Shown one piece after another: positions 1-8,549 of a DNA stretch of 60,538 nucleotides. The notes beneath the pieces were generated by a model. The model was not told the origin of the DNA. It saw only the letters and a program-made list of their open reading frames with translations, and searched no databases. Made by a program: the position numbers and the translations under genes. Numbering within the stretch: the stretch's first letter is position 1; every line of letters begins with the position of its first letter. This DNA comes from Paracoccus maritimus (lineage in GTDB: Bacteria > Pseudomonadota > Alphaproteobacteria > Rhodobacterales > Rhodobacteraceae), in contig NZ_JANAVZ010000012.1 in the NCBI RefSeq assembly GCF_025195095.1, forward strand, positions 1 to 60,538, read 5' to 3'.

Positions 1-950
1 CTGCGGCAGCCAATGGCCCCTCGACAACGGCCATCGGCGGCGAATCCGTTGCAACCGGCCCCGGCGCCTCTGCCATCGGCTGGCAGTCGATGGCCACCGC
101 CGAACGCGCGCAGGCCTTCGGGCATCTGGCGACCGCGCAGGGCGTGCGTTCGCTGGCCGTCGGTGAAAACGCCGATGCGCAAAGCGACCTGTCCACCGCC
201 ATCGGCAATGAAAGCATCGCGAACGGCACCGATGCGTTGGCGCTTGGCGATACGGCGATGGCCAACGGCACCTCGACCACGGCAATCGGTGGCGAATCCG
301 TTGCCATGGGTCCGGGCGCGACGGCACTGGGCTGGCAATCGGCGGCAACGGCTGAACGGGCACAGGCCTTCGGGCATCTGGCGCAGGCGACGGGCGTGCG
401 GTCCACCGCAGTTGGCGAGGCGGCGGCTGCCGCCGGTGCACGGTCCATCGCAGTGGGCGATCAGGCCTCGGCGACAGGCGACAACTCGGTCGCCATCGGC
501 GCCGGCGCGGAAGCGACGGGCGACAATCAGTTCGTGCTGGGCAACACAAGCAACACCTATCGCGCAGCCGGCATCGCCTCCGAAGCCAGCCTGGCGGCGC
601 AGTCAGGGGCGGTCGGCGTGGTCACCTCGGACGCGCAGGGCAACCTTGCCGTCGATCGTTCGCTTGGCACGGCGATGGGATCGCTCAGCAATTCGATCCG
701 GTCGAACTCCAGGCAGATCGAGGACAACAAGGAAGGTATCGCCATGGCGATGGCGCTGGATGCGCCCTATGTCCCCGAGGATCGGACCTTTGCGGTATCG
801 GCCGGGTTGGGCAGCTTCGAGGGCAGTCAGGCCATTGCAGCCTCGATGGGCTATCGCTTCAACGCCAATACCCAGTTTGACGCGGGCATCACCTACGGTA
901 TGGATCGTGACCAGATCGGTGGTCGAATTGGTGTGACATACGCGTGGTAA
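1..950 (+). CDS. Trimeric autotransporter adhesin, YadA-like, C-terminal part (5' end outside window)
   Basis: The reading frame is open from the first bases and ends at TAA 948-950. The N-terminal part is a string of YadA-head-type repeats of the form A-x-G-x-x-S-x-A-x-G, including two near-identical blocks (ATAERAQAFGHLA about 30 and 120 residues into the window). A short linker follows, then a coiled-coil-like stretch (SLSNSIRSNSRQIEDNKEGI). The C-terminal ~65 residues have alternating beta pattern and end in an aromatic Trp (VTYAW), as expected for the YadA anchor that trimerises into a 12-strand outer-membrane barrel. Family knowledge says such proteins mediate surface adhesion or autoagglutination. 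The ligand cannot be read from this fragment. The stop overlaps the next gene. Confidence 0.9.
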   Translation, partial: AAANGPSTTAIGGESVATGPGASAIGWQSMATAERAQAFGHLATAQGVRSLAVGENADAQSDLSTAIGNESIANGTDALALGDTAMANGTSTTAIGGESVAMGPGATALGWQSAATAERAQAFGHLAQATGVRSTAVGEAAAAAGARSIAVGDQASATGDNSVAIGAGAEATGDNQFVLGNTSNTYRAAGIASEASLAAQSGAVGVVTSDAQGNLAVDRSLGTAMGSLSNSIRSNSRQIEDNKEGIAMAMALDAPYVPEDRTFAVSAGLGSFEGSQAIAASMGYRFNANTQFDAGITYGMDRDQIGGRIGVTYAW

Positions 951-1432
951 GACATATCGCAACGATACTTCTGGGGGCGCTGCTGCTTGCGGCGACCCCT
1001 TTCATGGCCGGAAACGTCAATGCGCAGTCGCAGGACGATGCGCCTCTGGTCGAGGAAAGCTACGCCACCGCCGTGGTCCGCGATGTCCTGACGGCGGTCA
1101 ATCATGGCAACTGGACAGGCAACTACACGGTCCTGCGCGACTATGCGTCGCCGGATTTCGCGCTGACCAACGACCCGACACGCCTTGCCGGGCTGTTCAC
1201 GCAATTGCGCGTGCAACGCCTGGATCTGTTGCCTGTGCTTGTCACAGATCCCGTTCTGCTGCGAACGGACCTGGCTGAACAACAGTCCCAGATGCGGCTG
1301 ACAGGCTATTTCCCGCTGCAGCCGCAACATGTCAGCTTTGATCTGACCTTCGAGCGCGAGGGATCGCGCTGGCTGCTGCTGGCAATCTCGGTCGGAGCTT
1401 TTGATCCGATCGAAGAGGGCGAAACCGAATAG
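944..1432 (+). CDS. Small exported protein of unknown function
   Basis: 162 residues with a GTG start at 944 inside the last codons of the adhesin gene (7-base overlap), so translation is probably coupled. The N-terminus is a clear Sec signal peptide: hydrophobic core LLGALLLAATPFM and a likely cleavage after NVNA near residue 27. The mature part is a compact alpha/beta sequence (YATAVVRDVLTAVNHGNWTG near the start, FDLTFEREGSRWLLLAI near the end) reminiscent of NTF2-like folds, but I do not recognise a named family. Overlap with a surface adhesin gene suggests a periplasmic helper in adhesin biogenesis or stability; that is inference only. Confidence 0.75.
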   Translation: MVRHIATILLGALLLAATPFMAGNVNAQSQDDAPLVEESYATAVVRDVLTAVNHGNWTGNYTVLRDYASPDFALTNDPTRLAGLFTQLRVQRLDLLPVLVTDPVLLRTDLAEQQSQMRLTGYFPLQPQHVSFDLTFEREGSRWLLLAISVGAFDPIEEGETE

Positions 1433-1466
1433 CCTGGCCCGATCCTTCGCAGAATCCACTGTTCCG

Positions 1467-2348
1467 TCATGACACGATCATGCGGCGAGGATCGGCGATC
1501 AGCGCCGCGTAATGGGAAAGAAAGCGCGCGGCCTCGGCCCCGTTGATCACCCGATGATCATAGCTGAGGTCCAGCGGGACCATCGGCACAGGTTTGGGAA
1601 CCCCGTCGTGCCAGACCGTGATCGTTTCCGTCCTCGTGATGCCAAGGATCGCCAGCTCGGGCGGGTTCACGATGGGTGTGAACCCCGTGCCGCCGATCCC
1701 GCCCAGATTAGAGATGGTCATCGACGCGCCCACCATTTCATCAGGGCCGATCTTGCGCGCCTGCGCGCGGCCGGCAAGATCGGATATTTCTGCGGCAATC
1801 GTCCACAGGCCCTTTCGGTCCGCGTCGCGAATGACAGGCACCATCAGTCCGTGTTCGGTATCGACCGCGATGGCGATATGAACATAATCCTTGATGAAAA
1901 GGATCTGGCCGTCCGCCGACAACGAGGCGTTGAACCGGGGATACGCGCGCAGGCAGCGGGCCAGCGCCGCCACATGGAACGCCAGTGGCGTCAGCTTGAT
2001 CCCACGGGCAGCCGCCTCGGCCTTCCACTGTCGGCGAAGCGACTCGATCGCGGTGACATCGGCGCGATCATGATGGGTGACTTGCGGAATCAACGCGTTG
2101 GCCGCTGCAAGATTGGCGGCGGCGACGCGGGAAAACCGGCTGGTCGCCTCTTCTGTGACCGGGCCGTAGGCGACGTGATCAACATCCCAATAGGCAGAGG
2201 CCGAAGGGCTGCCCGTTGTGCTTTGCCCGGCCTTTAGATCTTCGCGCGCGATACTGGTCCGGCCAAGGTCACGACCAAGCCGATCCAGATCTATTCCCTT
2301 CTCGCGTGCCAGCGCCCGAACCGAGGGCGGTGCGATTACATCCGTCAT
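1467..2348 (-). CDS. Free-standing 2-oxoacid dehydrogenase E2 acyltransferase (no lipoyl domain)
   Basis: 293 residues. Residues ~6-42 form a peripheral subunit-binding domain (SVRALAREKGIDLDRL). The rest is the E2 catalytic domain, with SNLGGIGGTGFTPIVNPPE and the active-site motif LSYDHRVINGAEAARF, where His and Asn occupy the positions used by Azotobacter-type E2p. There is no lipoyl domain, so acyl groups must arrive on another polypeptide, most likely the 3799-5097 product three genes upstream. An AGGTG ribosome site lies before the ATG. It is the last gene of the minus-strand run that begins with the regulator. No E3 gene is present in the window's cluster; E3 presumably comes from elsewhere. 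Confidence 0.9.
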   Translation of the reverse strand: MTDVIAPPSVRALAREKGIDLDRLGRDLGRTSIAREDLKAGQSTTGSPSASAYWDVDHVAYGPVTEEATSRFSRVAAANLAAANALIPQVTHHDRADVTAIESLRRQWKAEAAARGIKLTPLAFHVAALARCLRAYPRFNASLSADGQILFIKDYVHIAIAVDTEHGLMVPVIRDADRKGLWTIAAEISDLAGRAQARKIGPDEMVGASMTISNLGGIGGTGFTPIVNPPELAILGITRTETITVWHDGVPKPVPMVPLDLSYDHRVINGAEAARFLSHYAALIADPRRMIVS

Positions 2349-2356
2349 CCTGTCAC

Positions 2357-3781
2357 CTACCAGCTTGCCGAGATATATTGCGTTTCCATGAACTCCAGCA
2401 TGCCCTCGTGCCCGCCTTCACGCCCCAGCCCGGATTGCTTGACGCCTCCGAACGGCGCGGCGGGATCGCTGACAAGCCCCCGGTTCAGTCCGACCATGCC
2501 ATAGTCCAGACGCTCGCAGACCTGCATGGCGCGCCTGAAATCGCGCGAGAAGACATAGGCTACAAGGCCGTATTCCGTATCATTGGCGCGCCGGATCACG
2601 TCGTCCTGATCTGTAAAGGTCTGAATCGCGGCGACCGGGCCGAATATCTCGTCATGGACGCAATCGGCGGCTTCGGGGACACCCGATAGAACCGTGGGTG
2701 GGTAGAAGAAGCCCCGCCCCTCGGGAACCGATCCGCCGCATTCGATCCGTGCGCCCTTGGCAACTGCGTCCTGGACGAATTCAGCCACCTTGTCCCGCGT
2801 CGCCGCGTTGACCAGCGGCCCGACATCCACGGATGGATCGCTGCCGTCGCCCAGCCGCAGCGCGGACATGCGTTCGGTCAGTCGGCGGGTAAATTCTGCC
2901 GCGATGGACCTGTGGACATAGATCCTGTTGGCCGCGGTGCAGGCCTCGCCCAGGTTGCGCATCTTGGCCTGCATCGTGCCGTCGATCGCCTCGTTCATGT
3001 CGGCATCCTCGAAAATGATGCAGGGTGCGTTTCCGCCCAGTTCCATCGCTGGTTTCAGCACCTGGTCCGCCGCCGATTTCAGCAGCTTGCGCCCCACACC
3101 GGTCGAACCGGTGAAGCTGACCACCCGCACGCGCGGGTCGTGCAGCATGTGATCGACCAGGGCCCCTGTCCGGCGCGACGGCAGGACATTCACCAGCCCG
3201 GGTGGAACCCCGGCCTCGGCCAGCAGCGGCATCAGTGCCAGCATGGTCAGAGGTGTCTCGGACGCCGGTTTGATGATGACGCCGCACCCAGCCGCCAGGG
3301 CCGGTGCGATCTTGCGCGTCCCCATCGCGGCAGGATAGTTCCAGGGCGTCACAAGGACCGCCAGACCCGCAGGCTTGTGCTGGACCATGATCCGTGCGCC
3401 GGACGACGGGGCACGGGTGATCATCCCATCGGCGCGAACCGCCTCTTCCGCGAACCAGCGGAAGAATTCGGCGGCATAGGTGGCCTCGCCCATCGCATCG
3501 GCACGGGCCTTGCCGTTTTCCAGCGTGATGAGGCGCGCGAAATCGTCAAGCTGCGCGGTCATCAGCTCCCACGCCTTGCGAAGCACTTCTGAACGCTGCC
3601 GCGGGGTCCGCGCGGCCCATTCCCCCATCGCGCGCTCAGCGGCATCCAAAGCGGCATCGGCGTCCGCGATATCTGCCGAAGCAACCGAGGCCAGAACCTC
3701 TTCGGTAGCCGGGTTAATGACGTCGAACCGGTCTCCGGACTTCCGCCAGTCGCCATCGATGTAAAGGTCGGTATGTTCCAT
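2357..3781 (-). CDS. NAD(P)-dependent aldehyde dehydrogenase, succinate-semialdehyde dehydrogenase-like
   Basis: About 474 residues from ATG 3781, preferred over an in-frame TTG at 3802 because a GGAAA site precedes it. All ALDH landmarks are present: VTPWNYPAAM, the cofactor segment SFTGSTGVGR, catalytic Glu in LELGG-type MELGGNAP, catalytic Cys in LGEACTAANR, and EIFGPVAAI. Similarity by eye is best to GabD-type enzymes. It sits between the lipoyl-E2 gene (18 bases upstream) and the E2 catalytic gene (9 bases downstream), an unusual insertion of an aldehyde oxidation step into an E1/E2 operon. This suggests the dehydrogenase complex or a partner yields an aldehyde that needs oxidation. The exact aldehyde is unknown. 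Confidence 0.88.
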   Translation of the reverse strand: MEHTDLYIDGDWRKSGDRFDVINPATEEVLASVASADIADADAALDAAERAMGEWAARTPRQRSEVLRKAWELMTAQLDDFARLITLENGKARADAMGEATYAAEFFRWFAEEAVRADGMITRAPSSGARIMVQHKPAGLAVLVTPWNYPAAMGTRKIAPALAAGCGVIIKPASETPLTMLALMPLLAEAGVPPGLVNVLPSRRTGALVDHMLHDPRVRVVSFTGSTGVGRKLLKSAADQVLKPAMELGGNAPCIIFEDADMNEAIDGTMQAKMRNLGEACTAANRIYVHRSIAAEFTRRLTERMSALRLGDGSDPSVDVGPLVNAATRDKVAEFVQDAVAKGARIECGGSVPEGRGFFYPPTVLSGVPEAADCVHDEIFGPVAAIQTFTDQDDVIRRANDTEYGLVAYVFSRDFRRAMQVCERLDYGMVGLNRGLVSDPAAPFGGVKQSGLGREGGHEGMLEFMETQYISASW

Positions 3782-3798
3782 TTCGGCGTTTCCAGATG

Positions 3799-5097
3799 TC
3801 AAAGCAGGTGGCGAAGCGGCTGTTCCAGCCGACCTGCAAATTCGGTGAGAAGGTTGATCGCGTCGCCTGCTTCAAGCTGGGCAGAACTGCATTCCAAAGT
3901 GATCGACAGACCGCGTCCGGCTGCCATCATGGTCAGCACGGGAATCTCTGCCGCACCCATCTCGACATGCCGCAGGCGGCTGTCGCGCAGATCTCGAAGC
4001 AACAGCGCAGGACGATCGTCGCTGCGCACGACTTGCGACAGATCCGGCCCTGCGGGCACGGAGTAGCTGCGCTGCACGCCCAGACGCTGAATGGCAACCA
4101 CCTTTGTCCCGGACACGGGCAGGCAGGCACCGGCAAGACCGGCGAGGATCGCGTCGGGATCGGCCAGCCCCTGCGGGTTGCGCGCCCATGAAACGAACTC
4201 GGTCAGGCCTTCTTCATCCAACTCGGCTGTCAGGCGCTGCGCGGCGACCGCGGGGCCCGACGCAGCGGGCGACGGCAGGGACGCCAGCCTGTCCAGATCC
4301 GCTGCGTGATAGGGCTGCGGATGGCCCGCATCTACCAGCCGCGCAAGGTCCAGGCCGCGCTCGGCCGCCAGTCGCCGCGCCTTCGGAGAGGCAAGAATGC
4401 GGCCACCCTGCCTTGGTTGCGCGGACGAACGCGCGTTGGAGGTGACCGGCTGAGACGATTTTTCTGCCTCGGCCTTCTTGGGCGCTGTCACCTTTGGGGT
4501 TTCGTCGGGGCCATTTTGAAAGCTGCGCGAGACGGGATTTTCCGGCCGGTCGGCGCTGATGATGGCGACCGCCGATCCGACGGGAACCGTCTCGCCCGCC
4601 TCGGCCAGCGTCGCGGCAAGATATCCGGCGGCGCCTGCCGGCACCTCCATCGTGCTCTTGTCGGTTTCGACCTCGAACAGGACATCATCCTCGGCAACCT
4701 GATCGCCGGGGGCCTTCTGCCAGTTGACCAGCAGACCGCTGTCCTGCGCCATGCCAAGCTGCGGCATGGTGACTTCCCTGCCCTTGGGCAACGCCGCTGT
4801 GGCCGATGCGCCCGGCGTGGCATCCGATTTCGGTTCGGGTTCATCCGCAGGCTCGTCCGCGCTGTCGGTGATGCGCGCAATGATCTGACCGACGGGCACA
4901 TCCTCGCCCGCCTCGGCCCTGACGCCTGTCAGAAACCCGTCCGCCTGCGCTTCGACCTCCATCGTGGCCTTGTCGGTTTCCACCTCGAACAGCGCATCGC
5001 CCTTGGATACGGCATCGCCCGGTTTCTTCAGCCACGAGACGATCTTGCCTGCATCCTGGGCCATGCCCAGTTGGGGCATGGTGACGTCATGCGGCAT
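3799..5097 (-). CDS. Two-lipoyl E2-type protein with a degenerate acyltransferase domain
   Basis: 432 residues. Two lipoyl domains (about residues 3-78 and 108-182) carry the lipoylation motifs ETDKATMEV and ETDKSTMEV. A Pro/Ala/Glu-rich linker separates them and another precedes a subunit-binding domain (ILASPKARRLAAERGLDL, near 235-270). The last ~140 residues align loosely to an E2 catalytic domain (IPVLTMM then SITLECSSAQLEAGD), but the DHRxxxG active-site motif is absent, so this part is probably inactive. Its start lies inside the end of the E1beta gene (11-base overlap, GGGGAG ribosome site). Role: swinging-arm scaffold, with catalysis supplied by the separate E2 domain at 1467-2348. 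Confidence 0.85.
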   Translation of the reverse strand: MPHDVTMPQLGMAQDAGKIVSWLKKPGDAVSKGDALFEVETDKATMEVEAQADGFLTGVRAEAGEDVPVGQIIARITDSADEPADEPEPKSDATPGASATAALPKGREVTMPQLGMAQDSGLLVNWQKAPGDQVAEDDVLFEVETDKSTMEVPAGAAGYLAATLAEAGETVPVGSAVAIISADRPENPVSRSFQNGPDETPKVTAPKKAEAEKSSQPVTSNARSSAQPRQGGRILASPKARRLAAERGLDLARLVDAGHPQPYHAADLDRLASLPSPAASGPAVAAQRLTAELDEEGLTEFVSWARNPQGLADPDAILAGLAGACLPVSGTKVVAIQRLGVQRSYSVPAGPDLSQVVRSDDRPALLLRDLRDSRLRHVEMGAAEIPVLTMMAAGRGLSITLECSSAQLEAGDAINLLTEFAGRLEQPLRHLL

Positions 5098-6082
5098 GGA
5101 TCATCTCCCCGGCGCACAGCTTGCGCGCGTTCGCGGCGACGTCTTCGGGCGTCGGAACGGTCAGATCCTCAAGCGCGGGCGAGAACGGCACGGGCACGTC
5201 CATCGCCCCCATGCGCAGGACAGGCGCATCAAGATGATAGAACGCCTTCTCATTCAGCCTGCTGGCGATCTCTGCGGTGACGCCATAACTTTGGTGGCCT
5301 TCGTCGATGACGATGGCCCGGCTGGTCTTTCGCACGCTTTCCAGCAATGTCTGCTCGTCCAGCGGCACGATCGTGCGCGGGTCGATGACTTCGGCCTCGA
5401 TCCCCTCATTCGCCAGAATTTCGGCGGCTTTTTCCGCCACCTGAACCATCGACGATGTTGCGATCAGGGTGATGTCGCGCCCCTCGCGCTTGATGTTCGC
5501 CTGACCGAACGGGATCAGATATTCCTGTTCGGGGACCGGCGCCTTGTCCTGATACATCAGCTTGTCTTCGAAGATCACGACGGGGTTGTTGTCGCGGATC
5601 GCGGTCTTCATCAGCCCCTTGGCCTCGTAGGCGGACGACGGCATCGCGACCTTCAGACCCGGAATATGCGCCACAAGCGCCTGCAGCGATTGCGAGTGCT
5701 GGGCCGCCGACCGGCGCGTGGCGCCCAGATTGGTGCGCAGCACAAGGGGCACGTTCAGCTTGCCGCCCGACATGTAGTGGGTCTTGGCCGCCTGATTGCA
5801 CAGCTGATCCATGATCAGGAAGATGAAATCGCCGAACATCAGATCGACGATCGGACGGGCGCCGGTCATCGCCGCGCCGACGGCAATTCCCATGAAGCCC
5901 GGCTCGGCGATCGGCGTATCGATGACACGGTCCGTTCCGAATTCCTCGACCAGCCCGGACAGCACCTTGAAGGGCGTGCCCGCCTCGGCGACGTCCTCGC
6001 CGATGATGAAGGTCGTCGGGTCGCGGCGCATTTCCTCGGCCAAGGCCTCGTTGACGGCTTGCGACAGGGTGATCTCTCTCAT
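5087..6082 (-). CDS. 2-oxoacid/acetoin-type dehydrogenase E1 component, beta subunit
   Basis: 331 residues, the usual length for E1beta. It begins MREITLSQAVNEALAEEM and contains GEDVAEAGTPFKV, TPIAEPGFMGIAVGAAMTG, MSGGKLNVPLVLRTN, VVIFEDKLMY and EVIDPRTIVPLDEQTLLES, the standard transketolase pyrimidine and C-terminal segments. A GAGGAG ribosome site lies upstream and the gene follows E1alpha after 12 bases. With the alpha subunit it performs TPP-dependent decarboxylation or diketone cleavage and reductive acylation of the lipoyl arm. AcoB-like and PdhB-like enzymes are hard to separate by eye; the operon context without an E3 favours an AcoABC-like complex. Confidence 0.92.
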   Translation of the reverse strand: MREITLSQAVNEALAEEMRRDPTTFIIGEDVAEAGTPFKVLSGLVEEFGTDRVIDTPIAEPGFMGIAVGAAMTGARPIVDLMFGDFIFLIMDQLCNQAAKTHYMSGGKLNVPLVLRTNLGATRRSAAQHSQSLQALVAHIPGLKVAMPSSAYEAKGLMKTAIRDNNPVVIFEDKLMYQDKAPVPEQEYLIPFGQANIKREGRDITLIATSSMVQVAEKAAEILANEGIEAEVIDPRTIVPLDEQTLLESVRKTSRAIVIDEGHQSYGVTAEIASRLNEKAFYHLDAPVLRMGAMDVPVPFSPALEDLTVPTPEDVAANARKLCAGEMIHAA

Positions 6083-6094
6083 CGTCTCTTCTCC

Positions 6095-7072
6095 TCAGGC
6101 CGCATAGACATGCATGTCGACTTCGGACGTGTCGGGATAGGATGCGGCCTCGGCATAGGCGACAGCATCGGCGGCATCCTTTTCGATCTCGGCATTGATG
6201 GCCTCGATCTCGTCCTCGCTCGCGACGCCCTGATCGACCAGCCAGGTGCGGAAGCGGACGATCGGATCGCGATTTTCGCGCCAGTCCTTCTCTTCCGCCT
6301 TGGAACGATAATATTCCCGGTTGATGTCGCCGACATGGTGGCCGTGATACCGATAGGTTTCCAGTTCGACGAAGAACGGCCCTTCTCCCTTGCGACAGCG
6401 GGCCACCAGCTTTTGCGCCAGTTCGTTCACCGCCAGGACATCCTGGCCATCGATCCTGAACGCCTCGATCCCGAATGCCTCGGCCCGCGCGGTGATCGAG
6501 CCTGCGGCGATTTCCTCGGTCCTGGTGTATTCGGAATAGCCGTTGTTCTCGCAGGCATAGATGACCGGCAGTTTCCAAAGCGCGGCCATGTTCATCACCT
6601 CGTACATCAGGCCTTGCGCCGTCGCACCATCACCGAAGAAACAGACCGTCACATCGTCGGAACCCTGCAGCTTGGCACGCAGCGCGGATCCGGTCGCGAT
6701 GCCCATCGACCCGCCGACAATGGCGTTTGCGCCAAGATTGCCGTGGCTTTGATCGGCGATATGCATCGAACCGCCCTTTCCCCGGCAATAACCTTCGGCC
6801 TTGCCCAGCAATTCGCAGAACATCTTCTTGAAGTCGGCACCCTTCGCCACGCAGTGCCCGTGGCCGCGATGGGTCGATGTGATGCGATCATCATCGGTCA
6901 ACGCCTCGCAGATGCCGACGGCCACGGCCTCTTCGCCCGAATACATATGTGTCAGCCCTGGCATCTTCGCCGACAGGTAAAGCTGGTTTGCATTGTCCTC
7001 GAAGGTGCGGATGCGGACCATCTGGCGATACATCCGCAAGTAATCCTCGGTGTTTGTCTTGGCACTGGCCAT
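6095..7072 (-). CDS. 2-oxoacid/acetoin-type dehydrogenase E1 component, alpha subunit
   Basis: About 325 residues from ATG 7072, chosen over an upstream in-frame start at 7129 because GGGAGG lies six bases before it. TPP-binding motif: GDGATAQG through NNGYSEYT (GDG-x~25-NN). Other landmarks are HRGHGHCVAKG, YCRGKGGSMHIAD and YRYHGHHVGD. These resemble AcoA, the acetoin dehydrogenase alpha chain, as much as pyruvate dehydrogenase alpha. It forms the E1 heterotetramer with the next gene. The upstream M24 and SDR genes point to oxidation of a hydroxylated compound to a keto or diketo intermediate that this E1 then cleaves; that is inference. Confidence 0.92.
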   Translation of the reverse strand: MASAKTNTEDYLRMYRQMVRIRTFEDNANQLYLSAKMPGLTHMYSGEEAVAVGICEALTDDDRITSTHRGHGHCVAKGADFKKMFCELLGKAEGYCRGKGGSMHIADQSHGNLGANAIVGGSMGIATGSALRAKLQGSDDVTVCFFGDGATAQGLMYEVMNMAALWKLPVIYACENNGYSEYTRTEEIAAGSITARAEAFGIEAFRIDGQDVLAVNELAQKLVARCRKGEGPFFVELETYRYHGHHVGDINREYYRSKAEEKDWRENRDPIVRFRTWLVDQGVASEDEIEAINAEIEKDAADAVAYAEAASYPDTSEVDMHVYAA

Positions 7073-7160
7073 CTGGACCTCCCACGAGGGGCAAGGGCAT
7101 CGCGCCCCCGCATCCTCTGTTGAAAACACGTCCCGGCCGGAAAGGGCCGGGCAACGACGG

Positions 7161-8459
7161 TCAATACCGGTTGGCGATCGGCAGTTCTTCGCCCGGGAAC
7201 AGCGAGATCACCTCGACGCCGGTATCGGTCACAACCACTTCTTCCTCGATCCGGGCCGCGGAATACCCGTCGGCCGCGGGGCAATAGGTTTCCAGCGCGA
7301 AGACCATGCCGGTCTGGATTTCCATCGGGTGATCCAGCGATACGGCGCGGCTGATGATCGGCCGTTCATGCAGCGCAAGCCCAAGCCCGTGACCGAATTG
7401 CAGGCCGAATGCCGCGTCCTCGTTCGGAAAGCCGAATTCCTCGGCCTTGGGCCAGACGGCTGCAACCTTGTCGGTGGTGACGCCCGGCTTGATCATCGCG
7501 ATCGAGGCGTCGATCCATTCGCGCGCCTTCACATAGGCGTCGCGCTGCGCGGGCGTCGCACGACCGATATTGAAGGTCCGGTAATAGCAGGTCCGGTACC
7601 CCTGATAGGATTGCAGGATGTCGAAGAACGCCTGATCGCCGGGCCGGAAATAGCGATCGGTGAAGTTGTGGGGATGCGGATTGCAGCGTTCGCCGGAAAT
7701 CGCGTTGATCGCCTCGACATCGTCCGAGCCCATTTCATAGAGCATCTTGTTGGACAGCGCGACGATGTCGTTTTCGCGCACGCCGGGCTTAAGTTCCTCG
7801 TAGATCATGTGATAGACGCCATCGACCATGCTGGCCGCCTGGGTCAGCAACTGGATCTCGTCCCAGTTCTTGATCTCGCGCGCCGCCAGCATGATCTGCT
7901 GACCATCGACCACGTTGATCCCCTCTTCCCGCAGCGCGTGGAACATCGCCGTTTCGGCGTAATCCACACCCACCGGCATGTCGGCCATGCCCGCATCACG
8001 GATCAGGCCCGCGATCTGTCTGGCATATTTGCGCATCAGCCCGAATTCAGGCGGGATCGTGCCGCGCATGCCCACGACACCGGCAAGGCAGTGATCAGGC
8101 TCCAGCCAGTCGGAATATTTCTTGTGATGCATGGCTGCAGAGCCGAAATCCCACACATATGGGCTGTCGTCCCCGGTCAGCAGGCAGAAGCGACACATCT
8201 TGTCGCGTTCCCATTCGCCGATCTTCGTCGCGCTGACATAGCGGATGTTGTTGACGTCGAACAGCAACAGCGTTCCGGCGTTGGACGCTTTCAGGGCCTG
8301 ACGCGTGCGGGCAAGGCGATAGCGGCGCAACCGGTCATGGTCGATCCGGCGTTCGAAATCGACCGAAGTGTGCCCCCAGGCAGGCAGGCGACCTTCCCAC
8401 CGCCAGTTCGGTTCAAGGTCTTGCGGTGTAAGAAGATTCGGCATCAGGGCGCGGGACAT
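7161..8459 (-). CDS. M24-family (creatinase/aminopeptidase P/DddP-fold) protein with an incomplete metal site
   Basis: About 432 residues from ATG 8459, where AAAGGA lies eight bases upstream; an upstream in-frame ATG at 8474 overlaps that site. The N-terminal domain has LLLFDVNNIRYVSATK and the C-terminal half is a pita-bread fold: GERCNPHPHNFTDR, AFFDILQSYQGYRTCYYRTF, FGHGLGLALHE, MVFALETYCP, ARIEEEVVV. Expected M24 ligands are Asp, Asp, His, Glu, Glu. Asp280, His357, Glu390 and Glu405/406 are seen, but the second Asp position (RTCYYRTF) is not acidic. Creatinase is a known family member lacking metal, and DddP cleaves DMSP with metal, so substrate and chemistry stay open. It lies between the SDR and E1alpha genes. 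Confidence 0.8.
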   Translation of the reverse strand: MSRALMPNLLTPQDLEPNWRWEGRLPAWGHTSVDFERRIDHDRLRRYRLARTRQALKASNAGTLLLFDVNNIRYVSATKIGEWERDKMCRFCLLTGDDSPYVWDFGSAAMHHKKYSDWLEPDHCLAGVVGMRGTIPPEFGLMRKYARQIAGLIRDAGMADMPVGVDYAETAMFHALREEGINVVDGQQIMLAAREIKNWDEIQLLTQAASMVDGVYHMIYEELKPGVRENDIVALSNKMLYEMGSDDVEAINAISGERCNPHPHNFTDRYFRPGDQAFFDILQSYQGYRTCYYRTFNIGRATPAQRDAYVKAREWIDASIAMIKPGVTTDKVAAVWPKAEEFGFPNEDAAFGLQFGHGLGLALHERPIISRAVSLDHPMEIQTGMVFALETYCPAADGYSAARIEEEVVVTDTGVEVISLFPGEELPIANRY

Positions 8460-8549
8460 GGAAAATCCTTTCATCGGGCAGGCCGACGCCCGCCCCGGTT
8501 TAGGGTCTGTCTGTGGGTGGATGGCCGGCGCGCAAGCCGGCCTGATTGG

